Shown piece by piece: positions 1-8,578 of a stretch of DNA of 35,528 nt. Below the pieces are notes generated by a model. It saw only the letters and a program-made list of their open reading frames with translations. It searched no databases and was not told the origin of the DNA. The translations under genes and the position numbers were made by a program. The stretch is from positions 1 through 35,528 of the forward strand of contig UQZU01000022.1 of the NCBI GenBank assembly GCA_900545665.1, written 5' to 3'. The DNA comes from an uncultured Collinsella sp. Its GTDB lineage: Bacteria > Actinomycetota > Coriobacteriia > Coriobacteriales > Coriobacteriaceae. How positions within the stretch are numbered: position 1 is the first letter of the stretch; the number at the start of each line of letters is the position of its first letter.

Positions 1-91
1 GGGGGCTCCTATCTTTTTAGTGCCCTCGGATTGGGTCATAGTGTCTGTCCGCGCCAAAACATCGGCGTTACCTTTGTTGTTGGTAATGACT

Positions 92-120
92 TAGTCGTTG
101 GGGACGTTCTTAAACGACTA
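92..120. repeat. REP-like palindrome copy 1 (GGGGACGTTC family)
   Basis: TAGTCGTT at 92-99 pairs with AACGACTA at 113-120, and the loop carries the GGGGACGTTC core. Bases 98-120 recur exactly, in reverse complement, at 34066-34088, and a shorter core copy lies at 6493-6509. It lies in the leader region before the tgt promoter. There is no T-run, so it is not an ordinary terminator. Assignment to a REP-type family is inference. Confidence 0.7.
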
Positions 121-172
121 TGACCCCTTTGCATCAGTTTCTGTCGAGTCGGTGCTTCTTGCGGGTTGCCCG

Positions 173-178
173 TATAAT
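173..178 (+). promoter_or_regulatory. -10 element of the tgt promoter
   Basis: A perfect TATAAT lies 37 bases before the tgt start codon. The -35 region at the usual distance (about 150-156) is a poor match to TTGACA. The leader would be about 30 nt and contains the ribosome binding site AAGGAG at 201-206. Confidence 0.5.
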
Positions 179-215
179 GGTTTGCGTATGAACCGCAACC
201 AAGGAGTTCCAGTTT

Positions 216-1355
<1,140 letters not shown>

Positions 1356-1504
1356 GAGCGGCGCGGGCGCTTGCAGAGCGCTGGCAACGGCAAGGGGCGA
1401 GCGCTGGCCGGTCATCGCGTTCGCTAACACGGTCTGCGCGACCGCTGACCGATAGCTTGCAAGCACTTGATGCATCGTGGGTACCATACCGAATGGTTGA
1501 TGTT

Positions 1505-1550
1505 CGGGCGGGTGTTTGGCGCATGGCGTCGACCCCGCCCGTTTTTCTTT
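1505..1550 (+). terminator. Intrinsic terminator just upstream of the LOG gene
   Basis: CGGGCGGG (1505-1512) pairs with CCCGCCCG (1534-1541) across a 21-nt loop and is followed by TTTTTCTTT (1542-1550). It sits 150 nt after tgt and only 18 nt before the next start codon. It may end tgt transcription or act as an attenuator in the leader of the LOG gene; a weak promoter (TTGCAA 1457-1462, TACCAT 1482-1487) precedes it. Confidence 0.65.
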
Positions 1551-1568
1551 TTCTCGATAGGAGTACCC

Positions 1569-2327
1569 ATGATTAAGAACGAGAATGTCGAGGGCGAGCC
1601 TGCCTACGACGAGACGTACCGCCGCGGTCCCGTGGTCATGCGCGGCCCCATGATTCCTAAGGACAATACGTACGCCAACCTGCTGGCGCCCGAGGATTCA
1701 ACCGACTGGTTGCATGCCGATCCGTGGCGTGTACTGCGCATCCAGGCCGAGTTTGTCGATGGTTTTGGCGCACTTGCCGAGTTAGGGCCTGCGGTGACCA
1801 TCTTCGGTAGTGCCCGTACGCCCAAGACCGATCCGCTCTACAAGGCGGCGCGCACGGTCGGCCGTAAGATTGCCCAGCGCGGCGTGGCGGTTATCACCGG
1901 TGGCGGCCCCGGCATCATGGAGGCGGCCAACAGGGGAGCGGCGAGCGTCAACGGCAAGTCGGTCGGCTTGGGTATCGAGCTTCCGCACGAGCAGGGGCTC
2001 AATAAATACGTGAACCTCGGCATGGACTTCCGTTACTTCTTTGTGCGCAAGACTATGTTCGTCAAATACAGCTCGGGTGCCATCGTGTTTCCCGGTGGTT
2101 TTGGCACGCTCGACGAGATGTTTGAGGTACTCACGCTGGTGCAGACGCACAAGGTCAAGCGCATGCCGCTCGTTTTGGTGGGTACCGAGTACTGGCAGGG
2201 CCTGTTTGACTGGCTCAACGGCCCGGTGATGGACGCCGGCATGATCAGCCCGCTCGATCCGGAGCTGGTGCACATCACCGACGACCTCAACGAGGCCGTC
2301 GACATCGCCCTGAGCGGGCTGATGTAG
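1569..2327 (+). CDS. LOG family protein (TIGR00730-type Rossmann fold)
   Basis: Proteins of this family hydrolyse nucleoside 5'-monophosphates to free base and ribose 5-phosphate; the best known members make active cytokinins, but most bacterial members have no proven physiological substrate. The 252-residue product shows the two family signatures, GGGPGIMEA and PGGFGTLDE, which form the phosphate-binding and catalytic region. The reading frame is open further upstream (to 1467), but the ATG at 1569 is chosen because TAGGAG lies just before it and the terminator at 1505-1550 would otherwise lie inside the gene. It is cytosolic, with no signal peptide or membrane segment. About 60 residues precede the core and are not recognised. 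No operon partner is evident. Confidence 0.85.
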   Translation: MIKNENVEGEPAYDETYRRGPVVMRGPMIPKDNTYANLLAPEDSTDWLHADPWRVLRIQAEFVDGFGALAELGPAVTIFGSARTPKTDPLYKAARTVGRKIAQRGVAVITGGGPGIMEAANRGAASVNGKSVGLGIELPHEQGLNKYVNLGMDFRYFFVRKTMFVKYSSGAIVFPGGFGTLDEMFEVLTLVQTHKVKRMPLVLVGTEYWQGLFDWLNGPVMDAGMISPLDPELVHITDDLNEAVDIALSGLM

Positions 2328-2360
2328 AGCAATCGTGCCCACCGCGACATGAATATGCAT

Positions 2361-2392
2361 GGCAATCTGATGCTTTCTAACGTCAGGTTGCC
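2361..2392. promoter_or_regulatory. Inverted repeat, candidate operator of the toxin-antitoxin operon
   Basis: GGCAATCTGA (2361-2370) and TCAGGTTGCC (2383-2392) pair at 9 of 10 positions. A -10-like TATACT follows at 2405-2410, and the antitoxin starts at 2442. DinJ/RelB-type antitoxins usually repress their own operon by binding such palindromes through an N-terminal ribbon-helix-helix domain. Confidence 0.55.
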
Positions 2393-2441
2393 ATTTATAT
2401 TGGGTATACTGATGCAAAAGACGAGGGCGAGGAGGTCGCGT

Positions 2442-2741
2442 ATGTCTACTGCAACGGTTAAGCCTACGACGGTTCGCATCGAAGAGGGGCTCAAGGAGCA
2501 GGCGACTGAGTTCTTGGATTCGGTCGGCCTCAGCCTCAATTCCTATCTCAATCTTGCCGTTCGGCAGCTTGTAAATCAGCGAAAGATTCCTTTTGAGATT
2601 GTAGGAAGGGCGGAGGTGCCCAACGAGGCGACGAGGCGTGCCATGGTGATCGCCGAGGCTCATGAATTGGGGATTTTGCCGGACGATAGCCCGTCATTCA
2701 ACAACGCTGATGAGCTTATGTCATTCCTCGATGAGGAATAG
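2442..2741 (+). CDS. RelB/DinJ family antitoxin
   Basis: The 99-residue protein begins with a ribbon-helix-helix pattern (TVRIEEGLKEQATEFLDSVG, then a helix to about residue 47), the DNA-binding fold of RelB/DinJ antitoxins. The C-terminal part is acidic and would wrap the toxin. The ATG at 2442 is preferred over an in-frame start at 2349 because GAGGAGG lies directly before it and the longer form would read through the promoter. The toxin gene follows after two bases, so the pair is translationally coupled. Family knowledge predicts that the protein neutralises the toxin and represses the operon with it. Base composition is lower in GC than in the neighbours, as is common for mobile toxin-antitoxin modules. 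Confidence 0.88.
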   Translation: MSTATVKPTTVRIEEGLKEQATEFLDSVGLSLNSYLNLAVRQLVNQRKIPFEIVGRAEVPNEATRRAMVIAEAHELGILPDDSPSFNNADELMSFLDEE

Positions 2742-2743
2742 CG

Positions 2744-3052
2744 ATGTTCGAGATTAAGGTCGAGGCTCAATTTAAGGCGGACTACAAACGAACGATGCGC
2801 ATGCATCCGCAGCTAAAGAGTGAGTTTAAAGCGGCGGTTGCAGAGCTTGTGGCTCATGGGTCGCTTCCGGCGGAGTATGGCGCCCACGAGCTCTCAAACC
2901 CGGGCGGAAACTACAACGGCCACATCGATTTCCACCTATCCGATGGCTTGGTCGATGTGGTCGTTCTGTACTTGCCGCATAAGACTAATCCTGTGATCCG
3001 ACTGGTCAGAATGGGCTCGCATGAGGAACTGTTCCAGGGCCCGCAGGGCTGA
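2744..3052 (+). CDS. YafQ-like type II toxin (RelE/ParE superfamily mRNA endonuclease)
   Basis: YafQ toxins bind the ribosome and cut mRNA in the A site. The 102-residue length is typical. The visible family pattern is AHEL near residue 47, then IDFHLSD near residue 63, and GSHEELF near the C-terminus. The histidines of these three motifs match positions of catalytic histidines known in E. coli YafQ. The start is two bases after the antitoxin stop. The family aspartate-tryptophan motif after the second histidine is not conserved (DGLVDVVVLY here), so activity is probable but unproven. A 17-bp palindrome follows at 3068-3130. Confidence 0.85.
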   Translation: MFEIKVEAQFKADYKRTMRMHPQLKSEFKAAVAELVAHGSLPAEYGAHELSNPGGNYNGHIDFHLSDGLVDVVVLYLPHKTNPVIRLVRMGSHEELFQGPQG

Positions 3053-3067
3053 TTGCCCGCTCATAAT

Positions 3068-3130
3068 TTGCGGTGGAATAGGGATTGATTGGCGGTTAAT
3101 AAGCCAAAAACAGTCCCTATTCCACCGCAA
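3068..3130. repeat. Perfect 17-bp inverted repeat with nested hairpin
   Basis: Bases 3068-3084 and 3114-3130 are exact reverse complements (TTGCGGTGGAATAGGGA and its partner). A second stem, TTGGC (3089-3093) with GCCAA (3103-3107), sits inside. It lies between the converging toxin and degV genes. It lacks a T-run on either strand, so it is better called a REP-like palindrome than a standard terminator, although it may slow converging polymerases. Confidence 0.75.
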
Positions 3131-3145
3131 GTGGTATGGGTAGCC

Positions 3146-4006
3146 CTAATTGGCGGGTTGGTAGCAGGGGCAGTAGCTGATGGCGATGGCATCGACGCCT
3201 ACGTGGGTGGCGATGGTGCAGCCGATGGGGCCGGTGCCGGCGTCTACGTAGTCCTGGCCCGCGAGCGCCTCGTTGACAAGTTCCTGCTCCTCGGCGGCGC
3301 CGGTCGTGAGCACGCGCACGCTTGAGCCCGGGTGCTCGTCCAAAAACGCGAGGCAATCTGCCATGGTGTTGGCGACGATGCGCTTGGCGCCGCGGCCCTT
3401 CTTGATGGCCTTGATCTCGCCCGACTGCCACTCCGGCGAAACGGCCAGGCGAATGTTGAGCATATGCGTGAGCTGGCCGGCGAGCTTGGGCGCGCGGCCG
3501 TTCTTAACGAGGTTCTCGAGCGTGCGGGGAATCAGCAGCAGGTGGGCGTCGGGCAGCGTCGCGCGGATCTGCGCCTCGGTTTCGTCCAGGCTGCGGCCAT
3601 CTTCGCGCATGGCCCGCGCATACTCCACCAGCAGGCCCTCGGCGCCCGAGCCAGTGCGCGAATCGATGCAGCGAACGTCGAGCTCGTGGGTCTCGGCGAC
3701 CAGGCATGCGTTGGAATAGCAGGCGGACCATTCGCTGCACAGCGAGATAAAGATCGCGCTGTCGTGGCCGTCAGCACGCACGCGGTCAAAGAGTGCCTTG
3801 AACTCGCCGGCACTCGGCTGCGAGGTGTGCGGCAGCTGCTCGGAGCCGGCCATGCGGGCGACGTACTCTTGGGCGGTAATCTGCACCTGGTCGAGCAGGT
3901 CCTCGCCCTCGATAATCACATGCAGCGGAATCACGTAAATGCCGAGCTCTTGGGCGCGAGCGGGGGAGATGTCCGACGTGGAGTCGGTTATGATGGCAAA
4001 AGACAT
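3146..4006 (-). CDS. DegV family fatty acid-binding protein
   Basis: DegV/FakB-type proteins hold a single fatty acid and, with the FakA kinase, allow it to be phosphorylated for phospholipid synthesis. The 286-residue protein starts MSFAIITDSTSDIS, the standard N-terminal signature, and has HTSQPSAGEF near residue 80, the second conserved patch. The ATG at 4006 is chosen over an in-frame start at 4063 because GAAAGGTG lies just before it and the extra 19 residues do not match the family. It diverges from the HAD phosphatase, with a candidate operator at 4093-4121 between them. No fakA gene is present in the window, so the partner is elsewhere or the lipid role is only assumed. Confidence 0.9.
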   Translation of the reverse strand: MSFAIITDSTSDISPARAQELGIYVIPLHVIIEGEDLLDQVQITAQEYVARMAGSEQLPHTSQPSAGEFKALFDRVRADGHDSAIFISLCSEWSACYSNACLVAETHELDVRCIDSRTGSGAEGLLVEYARAMREDGRSLDETEAQIRATLPDAHLLLIPRTLENLVKNGRAPKLAGQLTHMLNIRLAVSPEWQSGEIKAIKKGRGAKRIVANTMADCLAFLDEHPGSSVRVLTTGAAEEQELVNEALAGQDYVDAGTGPIGCTIATHVGVDAIAISYCPCYQPAN

Positions 4007-4092
4007 AATTGCACCTTTCGTTGGGGCGCTTGCGTGCCGCCTTCTTAGAGCAAAGTGCGACAAGTATAGTGGAGTTGCTCTACATTGCTAGG

Positions 4093-4121
4093 TTCAATTG
4101 TTGAATAGTCAACAGTTTGAA
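4093..4121. promoter_or_regulatory. Palindrome between divergent degV and HAD genes
   Basis: TTCAA-TT-GTTGA at 4093-4104 faces TCAAC-AGT-TTGAA at 4109-4121, an almost perfect dyad in the divergent promoter region. It could be an operator shared by both genes. No regulator is identified. Confidence 0.35.
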
Positions 4122-4162
4122 GTGTCGGTGTGGAAATCATCAACTGGGGAAGAGGAATGCCG

Positions 4163-4825
4163 ATGGAGGCGTTGGAGATATGCAGGCGGCCGGTTGTGCT
4201 GTTCGATTTTGACGGCACGGTGGCCGATACGGGCCGGGCGGTGATGACCTCGACGCGCAAGACGTTGGCCGCGCGCGGGTTTTCGGAGGGGCAGATGGGT
4301 GACCTGCGCCGCATGATCGGGCCGCCCCTGTGGAAGAGCTTTCACGACTTTTATGGCTTCTCCCGCGAGGAGTCGCTTGTGGTGGCTGACGAGTACCGTG
4401 CCTTTTTTGATGAGCTGGGACCGGAAGAGTATCCCGTGTTCGATGGAATCCCCGAGCTGCTCGATGGCCTTGTCGCGCAGGGGCATCGCTTGGCCGTGGC
4501 GACGTCACGCATGGAGGCAAAGTGTATCGACATGGTGGGCGAGCTGGGGCTTTCGCAGTTTGAGGCGGTGGTTGGCATGAATCCACCGCAGGGGCGCGAG
4601 ACCAAGGCCGATTCGGTTCGCGACGCCCTGGCAGAGCTCGGTGCGACGGCGGGCGATGCCGTGATGATCGGCGATCGCTTTAACGATGTGGAGGGCGCGC
4701 ACGCGATGGGCGTGCCGTGCATCGGCATCTATTCGGGCGCGGCAGCGCCGGGGGAGCACGAGGCCGCGGGCGCCGATGCGGTGGTGCACTCGGTGGCCGA
4801 GCTTGCTAAACTTTTCGCTATCTAA
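4163..4825 (+). CDS. HAD family hydrolase, phosphoglycolate phosphatase-like
   Basis: The 220-residue protein has all four HAD motifs: FDFDGTVADT (nucleophile and acid/base aspartates, near residue 13), ATSRM (motif II serine), the lysine in GRETKADS (motif III) and MIGDRFNDVEGA (motif IV). A helical cap of the Gph/PpaX type lies between motifs I and II. Substrates in this group are small phosphomonoesters or pyrophosphate, and the sequence alone does not tell which. Three starts are in frame: GTG at 4130, ATG at 4157 and ATG at 4163. The last has AGAGGA at 4151-4156 at a proper six-base distance and is chosen. The M20 dipeptidase follows after 55 bases and is probably cotranscribed. Confidence 0.85.
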   Translation: MEALEICRRPVVLFDFDGTVADTGRAVMTSTRKTLAARGFSEGQMGDLRRMIGPPLWKSFHDFYGFSREESLVVADEYRAFFDELGPEEYPVFDGIPELLDGLVAQGHRLAVATSRMEAKCIDMVGELGLSQFEAVVGMNPPQGRETKADSVRDALAELGATAGDAVMIGDRFNDVEGAHAMGVPCIGIYSGAAAPGEHEAAGADAVVHSVAELAKLFAI

Positions 4826-4880
4826 TAGACATAATGTGAGGGGCGGGCGTACCCGTCGCTCATTGGTAAGGAGGTCGTCC

Positions 4881-6317
4881 ATGAATCAGGTGGAGCAGAG
4901 CGTCGCTGAGTATGTCGACGAGGTCTGGGAGGATGTCGTCGCTGATATCGAGCAGCTGGTGAGTTATCCTTCCGTGGCAGTTTCTGCCGATGCGGAGCCC
5001 GGCGCGCCGTTTGGCCGCCCGGTCCGTGACGCGCTCGATTGCGCGCTCGGCATCGCGCAGAAGCTCGGCTATCAGACGAGCGACGACGAGGGCTATGTGG
5101 GAATCGCCGATATCCCGGGCCGCGGCGACAAGCAGCTCGCGACTATCTGCCACGTGGACGTGGTTCCCGCCGGCCCTGGCTGGAACACCGATCCGTTCGC
5201 GATGGGGCGTCGCGAGGGCTGGTTGCTCGGTCGCGGCGTGATTGACGACAAGGGCCCGGCGGTGTTGTCGCTTTATGCCGGCGCGTACCTGCTCAAGCAC
5301 GGCATTGTGCCGCGCTATACCTTCCGCGCGCTGCTGGGCTGCGATGAGGAAGTGGGCATGTCCGACGTTCACCATTATCTGGAGAACCACGCAGACCCCG
5401 ACTTTTTGTTTACGCCCGATGCCGAGTTCCCGGTCTGCAATGCCGAGAAGGGCCAGTTTGGGGCGACGTTTGTGAGCTCTAAGATCGATGGAGGGCGCAT
5501 TGTGTCCTGGAGCGGTGCCGAGGCGAGCAACGCCATTCCATCGCAGTCTATTTGCGAGCTCGCGATTGCCGCCGATGAGCTGCCGGCGCCGGTCGAGAAC
5601 GCCGATCGTTTGGAGATCACAGCGCTCGATAACGGCCATGCGCAGATTTTCGCCCACGGCATTGGCGGTCATGCCTCGATGCCCGAGGGAACGATCAATG
5701 CCGTCGGCCTGGTCGTGGCGTATCTGCGCGAGGCCGAGGACGCGTTTGGTGCCCGTGACGAGCGCTTGCTGACGCCTGCCGAGCACGAGTTTGTCAAGTT
5801 TTTGGCCTTTGTGCATGCGGACGCCTATGGCCGCGGCCTGGGCATCGATGCGACGAGCCCGGCGTTTGGCCCGCTCACCTGCAACCCCGGCGTCATCCGT
5901 GTGGTGGATGGTCACATTGAGCAGGTCATCGACGTGCGCTTCCCCGACAGCACGAGTGCCGATACCATCCGCGAGCAGCTCGACCCGCTCGTGGGCCGTT
6001 TTGGCGTGACGTGTCAGCTGGGTCGCGCTAAGGTGCCGTTCTCGGTGTCTGCCGACGATCCGGCCGTGAAGGCGCTTATTGATACCTATAACGAGTTTAC
6101 GGGCAAGCATGCTGAGCCCTTTGCTATGGGCGGCGGCACGTACGCGCGCAACTTTGCCCGCGCCGTATCGTTTGGCCCCGAGGAGACCGGCCTGGAGCTG
6201 CCCGCATGGGGCGGTCAGATGCACGGCCCCAACGAGTGCGCCAACGAGGACCAGCTCAAGCAGGCGCTCAAGATTTACATCGTGGCCATCCTGCGCCTCA
6301 ACGAACTTGAGCTGTAG
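4881..6317 (+). CDS. M20 family dipeptidase (PepV/Sapep-like)
   Basis: A cytosolic zinc metallopeptidase that releases amino acids from dipeptides. The 478-residue length suits the PepV group. Metal ligands and catalytic residues are visible in order: HVDVVPAG (H91, with D93), GRGVIDDKGP (D122), DEEVG (catalytic E156, metal E157), FTPDAEFP (D180) and the C-terminal WGGQMHGPNE (histidine). The lid domain lies between about residues 190 and 370. The start ATG is preceded by AAGGAGG at 4868-4874, so the longer open frame reaching back into the HAD gene is rejected. Dipeptide use fits an anaerobe that feeds on peptides. A hairpin with a T-run at 6451-6477 ends the transcript. Confidence 0.9.
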   Translation: MNQVEQSVAEYVDEVWEDVVADIEQLVSYPSVAVSADAEPGAPFGRPVRDALDCALGIAQKLGYQTSDDEGYVGIADIPGRGDKQLATICHVDVVPAGPGWNTDPFAMGRREGWLLGRGVIDDKGPAVLSLYAGAYLLKHGIVPRYTFRALLGCDEEVGMSDVHHYLENHADPDFLFTPDAEFPVCNAEKGQFGATFVSSKIDGGRIVSWSGAEASNAIPSQSICELAIAADELPAPVENADRLEITALDNGHAQIFAHGIGGHASMPEGTINAVGLVVAYLREAEDAFGARDERLLTPAEHEFVKFLAFVHADAYGRGLGIDATSPAFGPLTCNPGVIRVVDGHIEQVIDVRFPDSTSADTIREQLDPLVGRFGVTCQLGRAKVPFSVSADDPAVKALIDTYNEFTGKHAEPFAMGGGTYARNFARAVSFGPEETGLELPAWGGQMHGPNECANEDQLKQALKIYIVAILRLNELEL

Positions 6318-6320
6318 GGC

Positions 6321-6413
6321 TTCCCCAGGCACCCGACCTTGCCCCTCAAACCGTCGCTTGCGTACCAAAGTACGCGGCGCTCCTCTTTCGGGGCAATCTC
6401 GGGCACCTGGGAA
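6321..6413. repeat. Long imperfect palindrome with central hairpin
   Basis: Bases 6321-6345 pair imperfectly with 6390-6413 (shared blocks CCCAGG, CCCGA and TTGCCCC), and the centre is a perfect small hairpin, GCGTAC at 6360-6365 with GTACGC at 6370-6375. The layout resembles the larger palindrome at 13953-14063. It lies directly after the dipeptidase stop codon and before the terminator at 6451. Confidence 0.6.
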
Positions 6414-6450
6414 ACCCCTATATCCTGCTTGGATACAAACTTGCATTACG

Positions 6451-6477
6451 AGCCCGGTGCTTCGGCCCGGGCTTTTT
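6451..6477 (+). terminator. Intrinsic terminator after the dipeptidase gene
   Basis: AGCCCGG (6451-6457) pairs with CCGGGCT (6467-6473) around a TTCGG-containing loop, followed by TTTTT to 6477. It separates the dipeptidase unit from the pst operon. Confidence 0.85.
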
Positions 6478-6706
6478 CTGTTGCGGTGGGGTAGTCATTG
6501 GGGACGTTCCTTTGGTGTAAAAGGTGCGCCATGTTCGGCGCTGGATTGTTATCCGTTTGTAAAGGCTGGGCAGAGCTTGCGGTAAGGGTCTATCAATAGT
6601 CCGTAAGAAACCGCAGATAAGGCGGTCGTCGCCCGCTCGAGGCCGTATCTTTCCAAACAGCAAAGCGGGCAGGGTGCCCGCGAGTCGCATGTATGAAAGG
6701 AAGATC
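6478..6706 (+). promoter_or_regulatory. Intergenic leader of the pst operon
   Basis: This stretch holds a REP-core copy at 6493-6509 (AGTCATTGGGGACGTTC) and, just before the pstS ribosome site, a perfect small hairpin GCGGGCA (6665-6671) with TGCCCGC (6675-6681). The pst promoter must lie here, but no convincing -35/-10 pair and no recognisable PhoB/PhoP box are seen. Confidence 0.4.
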
Positions 6707-7645
6707 ATGCTCGATCAGGCTTATTCTCGTCGTCAGTTCCTCGGCCTCGCTGGTGGTCTTGCCAGCATCGTCGGTCTCGGTCTCGTTGGTTGCGGCGGCT
6801 CCGGCGCATCCGAAGCCGCCGACAAGGGTAGCGCCGCTGCTGCCGAGTCCGTCTCCGGCGAGGTGACCTACGACGGTGCCTCCTCGTTCCAGGCTCTCGT
6901 CGAGGCTGCTGCCGAGAAGTTCATGGATGCCAACCCCGACGTCTCCATCTCCGGTTCGGGCAACGGTTCGGGCAAGGGCCTTACCGCTGTTGCCGCCGGC
7001 ACCGTCACCATCGGTAACTCCGACGTCTTCGCCGAGTCCAAGCTCGAGGCCGACCAGGTCAAGAAGCTCGTCGACCACGAGGTCGCTGTCGTGGGCATGG
7101 GCCCCGTCGTCTCCAAAAACGTCAAGGTCGACGACCTGTCTCTCGAGCAGCTCAAGGGCATCTTCTCCGGCCAGATCACCAACTGGAAGGAGGTTGGCGG
7201 CGACGACGCTACTATCGTCGTCCTCAACCGCAAGGCCGGCTCCGGTACCCGCGCCACCTTTGAGGCGGCTGTCTTTGGCGACGAGGCCGTCGATTTTAAG
7301 GGCGACGCCGAGCTCGACAAGTCCGGCGACGTCCAGACTCAGATGGGCAGCACCGACAACGCCATCTCCTACCTGGACTTCTCGCACTTCGATGACTCCA
7401 AGTTCAACGCCATCAAGGTCGAGGGCGTCGAGCCCAAGAGCAAGAATGTCACTGATGACTCCTTCAAGATCTGGGCTACCGAGCACATGTACTGCTCCAA
7501 GGACGCCGACGAGGCCACCAAGGCCTTCCTGGAGTTCATGCTTTCCGACGACGTCCAGGGCAAGCTCGTCGAGGAGCAGGGCTTCATCCCCGTCTCTGCC
7601 ATGAAGGTCGTCAAGGACGCCAGCGGCAAGGTCTCTGCTAAATAA
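6707..7645 (+). CDS. pstS: Phosphate ABC transporter substrate-binding lipoprotein PstS
   Basis: PstS captures inorganic phosphate outside the membrane and hands it to PstCA. The 312-residue protein carries a twin-arginine signal (SRRQFLGL, R8-R9) followed by a hydrophobic stretch and a lipobox LVGC with the modified cysteine at C29, so export by Tat and lipid anchoring are predicted. Phosphate-contact segments are visible as SSFQAL, the GSGSGKGL loop and RKAGSGTRATF. The ATG at 6707 follows AAAGGAAG at 6696-6703; the in-frame start at 6674 lacks a ribosome site. It is first gene of the pstSCAB operon, with pstC 24 bases on. Biased, highly C-ending codons suggest high expression. Confidence 0.95.
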   Translation: MLDQAYSRRQFLGLAGGLASIVGLGLVGCGGSGASEAADKGSAAAAESVSGEVTYDGASSFQALVEAAAEKFMDANPDVSISGSGNGSGKGLTAVAAGTVTIGNSDVFAESKLEADQVKKLVDHEVAVVGMGPVVSKNVKVDDLSLEQLKGIFSGQITNWKEVGGDDATIVVLNRKAGSGTRATFEAAVFGDEAVDFKGDAELDKSGDVQTQMGSTDNAISYLDFSHFDDSKFNAIKVEGVEPKSKNVTDDSFKIWATEHMYCSKDADEATKAFLEFMLSDDVQGKLVEEQGFIPVSAMKVVKDASGKVSAK

Positions 7646-7669
7646 GTAATCGCCCCGGAAAGGTTTGCA

Positions 7670-8578
7670 ATGGCAAAACAGCTGCCAAAGCGCGACCTTG
7701 AGAACGTGGGCCTGGGCGTCACGGGCGCGTGCGTAGCGCTCGTGACGCTTGTCGTTGCCGCGCTCATCTTTATGGTCGCCCAAAAGGGCCTCTCGGCTTT
7801 TGTCAAGGACGGCGTCTCGGTCGTGGAGTTCTTCACCGGCACCAAGTGGGACCTGGCCAACACGGCCGAAAGCGGCCTGCCCTATACCGGCGCCCTGCCC
7901 CTGATCGTCACCTCGTTTGCGGTCATGGTGCTCTCCACGCTCATCGCGCTGCCCATCGCTATCGGCTCTGCCATCTTTGCGGTCGAGATCCAGCCTAAGT
8001 TTGGTTCCAAGGTCTTTCAGCCGCTTATTGAGCTTTTGACCGGTATTCCCTCGGTCGTCTTTGGCCTGATCGGCTTTCACGTGGTCGTTGGCCTTATGAA
8101 GAGCGTTTTCCACGTGAGTACGGGTCTGGGCATCTTGCCCGGCGCCATCGTGCTGGCCGTCATGATCCTGCCGACGATGACCACCCTTTCGGTCGATGGC
8201 CTGCGCGCCGTGCCCGACAGCTACCGTCAAGGTTCGCTCGCGCTGGGCTACACCCGCTGGCAGACCATCTGGCACGTGGTGCTCAAGTCCGCCATGCCGT
8301 CGCTCATGACCGCGGTTATCTTGGGCATGACCCGCGCCTTTGGCGAGACGCTCGCCGTGCGCATGGTCATTGGCGGCATCGAGGCCATGCCGACGTCGCT
8401 GCTGTCGCCGGCTTCGACCATCACCACCACGCTCACCACGTCCATGGCAGTCTATGCCGAGGGCTCGGCCCAAGACGATGTTCTGTGGGCGCTCGGCCTG
8501 CTGCTGATGGGCATGAGTCTCATCTTCATCCTGATCATCCACCTTATCGGCCGCAAGGGGGCGAAGGCTCGTGGCTAG
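7670..8578 (+). CDS. pstC: Phosphate ABC transporter permease PstC
   Basis: One of the two membrane subunits that form the phosphate channel. The 302-residue protein has six predicted membrane segments, starting near residue 20, and the binding-protein-dependent transport signature for contact with the ATPase (the EAA-like region from SYRQGSLALGYTRWQTIW to about residue 210). GGAAAGG lies before the ATG. The stop codon overlaps the start of pstA by eight bases, which points to translational coupling. Confidence 0.95.
   Translation: MAKQLPKRDLENVGLGVTGACVALVTLVVAALIFMVAQKGLSAFVKDGVSVVEFFTGTKWDLANTAESGLPYTGALPLIVTSFAVMVLSTLIALPIAIGSAIFAVEIQPKFGSKVFQPLIELLTGIPSVVFGLIGFHVVVGLMKSVFHVSTGLGILPGAIVLAVMILPTMTTLSVDGLRAVPDSYRQGSLALGYTRWQTIWHVVLKSAMPSLMTAVILGMTRAFGETLAVRMVIGGIEAMPTSLLSPASTITTTLTTSMAVYAEGSAQDDVLWALGLLLMGMSLIFILIIHLIGRKGAKARG

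Noticed and set aside
1356..1500. tRNA or riboswitch after tgt
   Set aside because: No cloverleaf, no CCA end and no known aptamer motif could be traced.
3068..3130. CRISPR repeat
   Set aside because: It is a single palindrome with no series of evenly spaced copies. No CRISPR array or cas gene is seen anywhere in the window.
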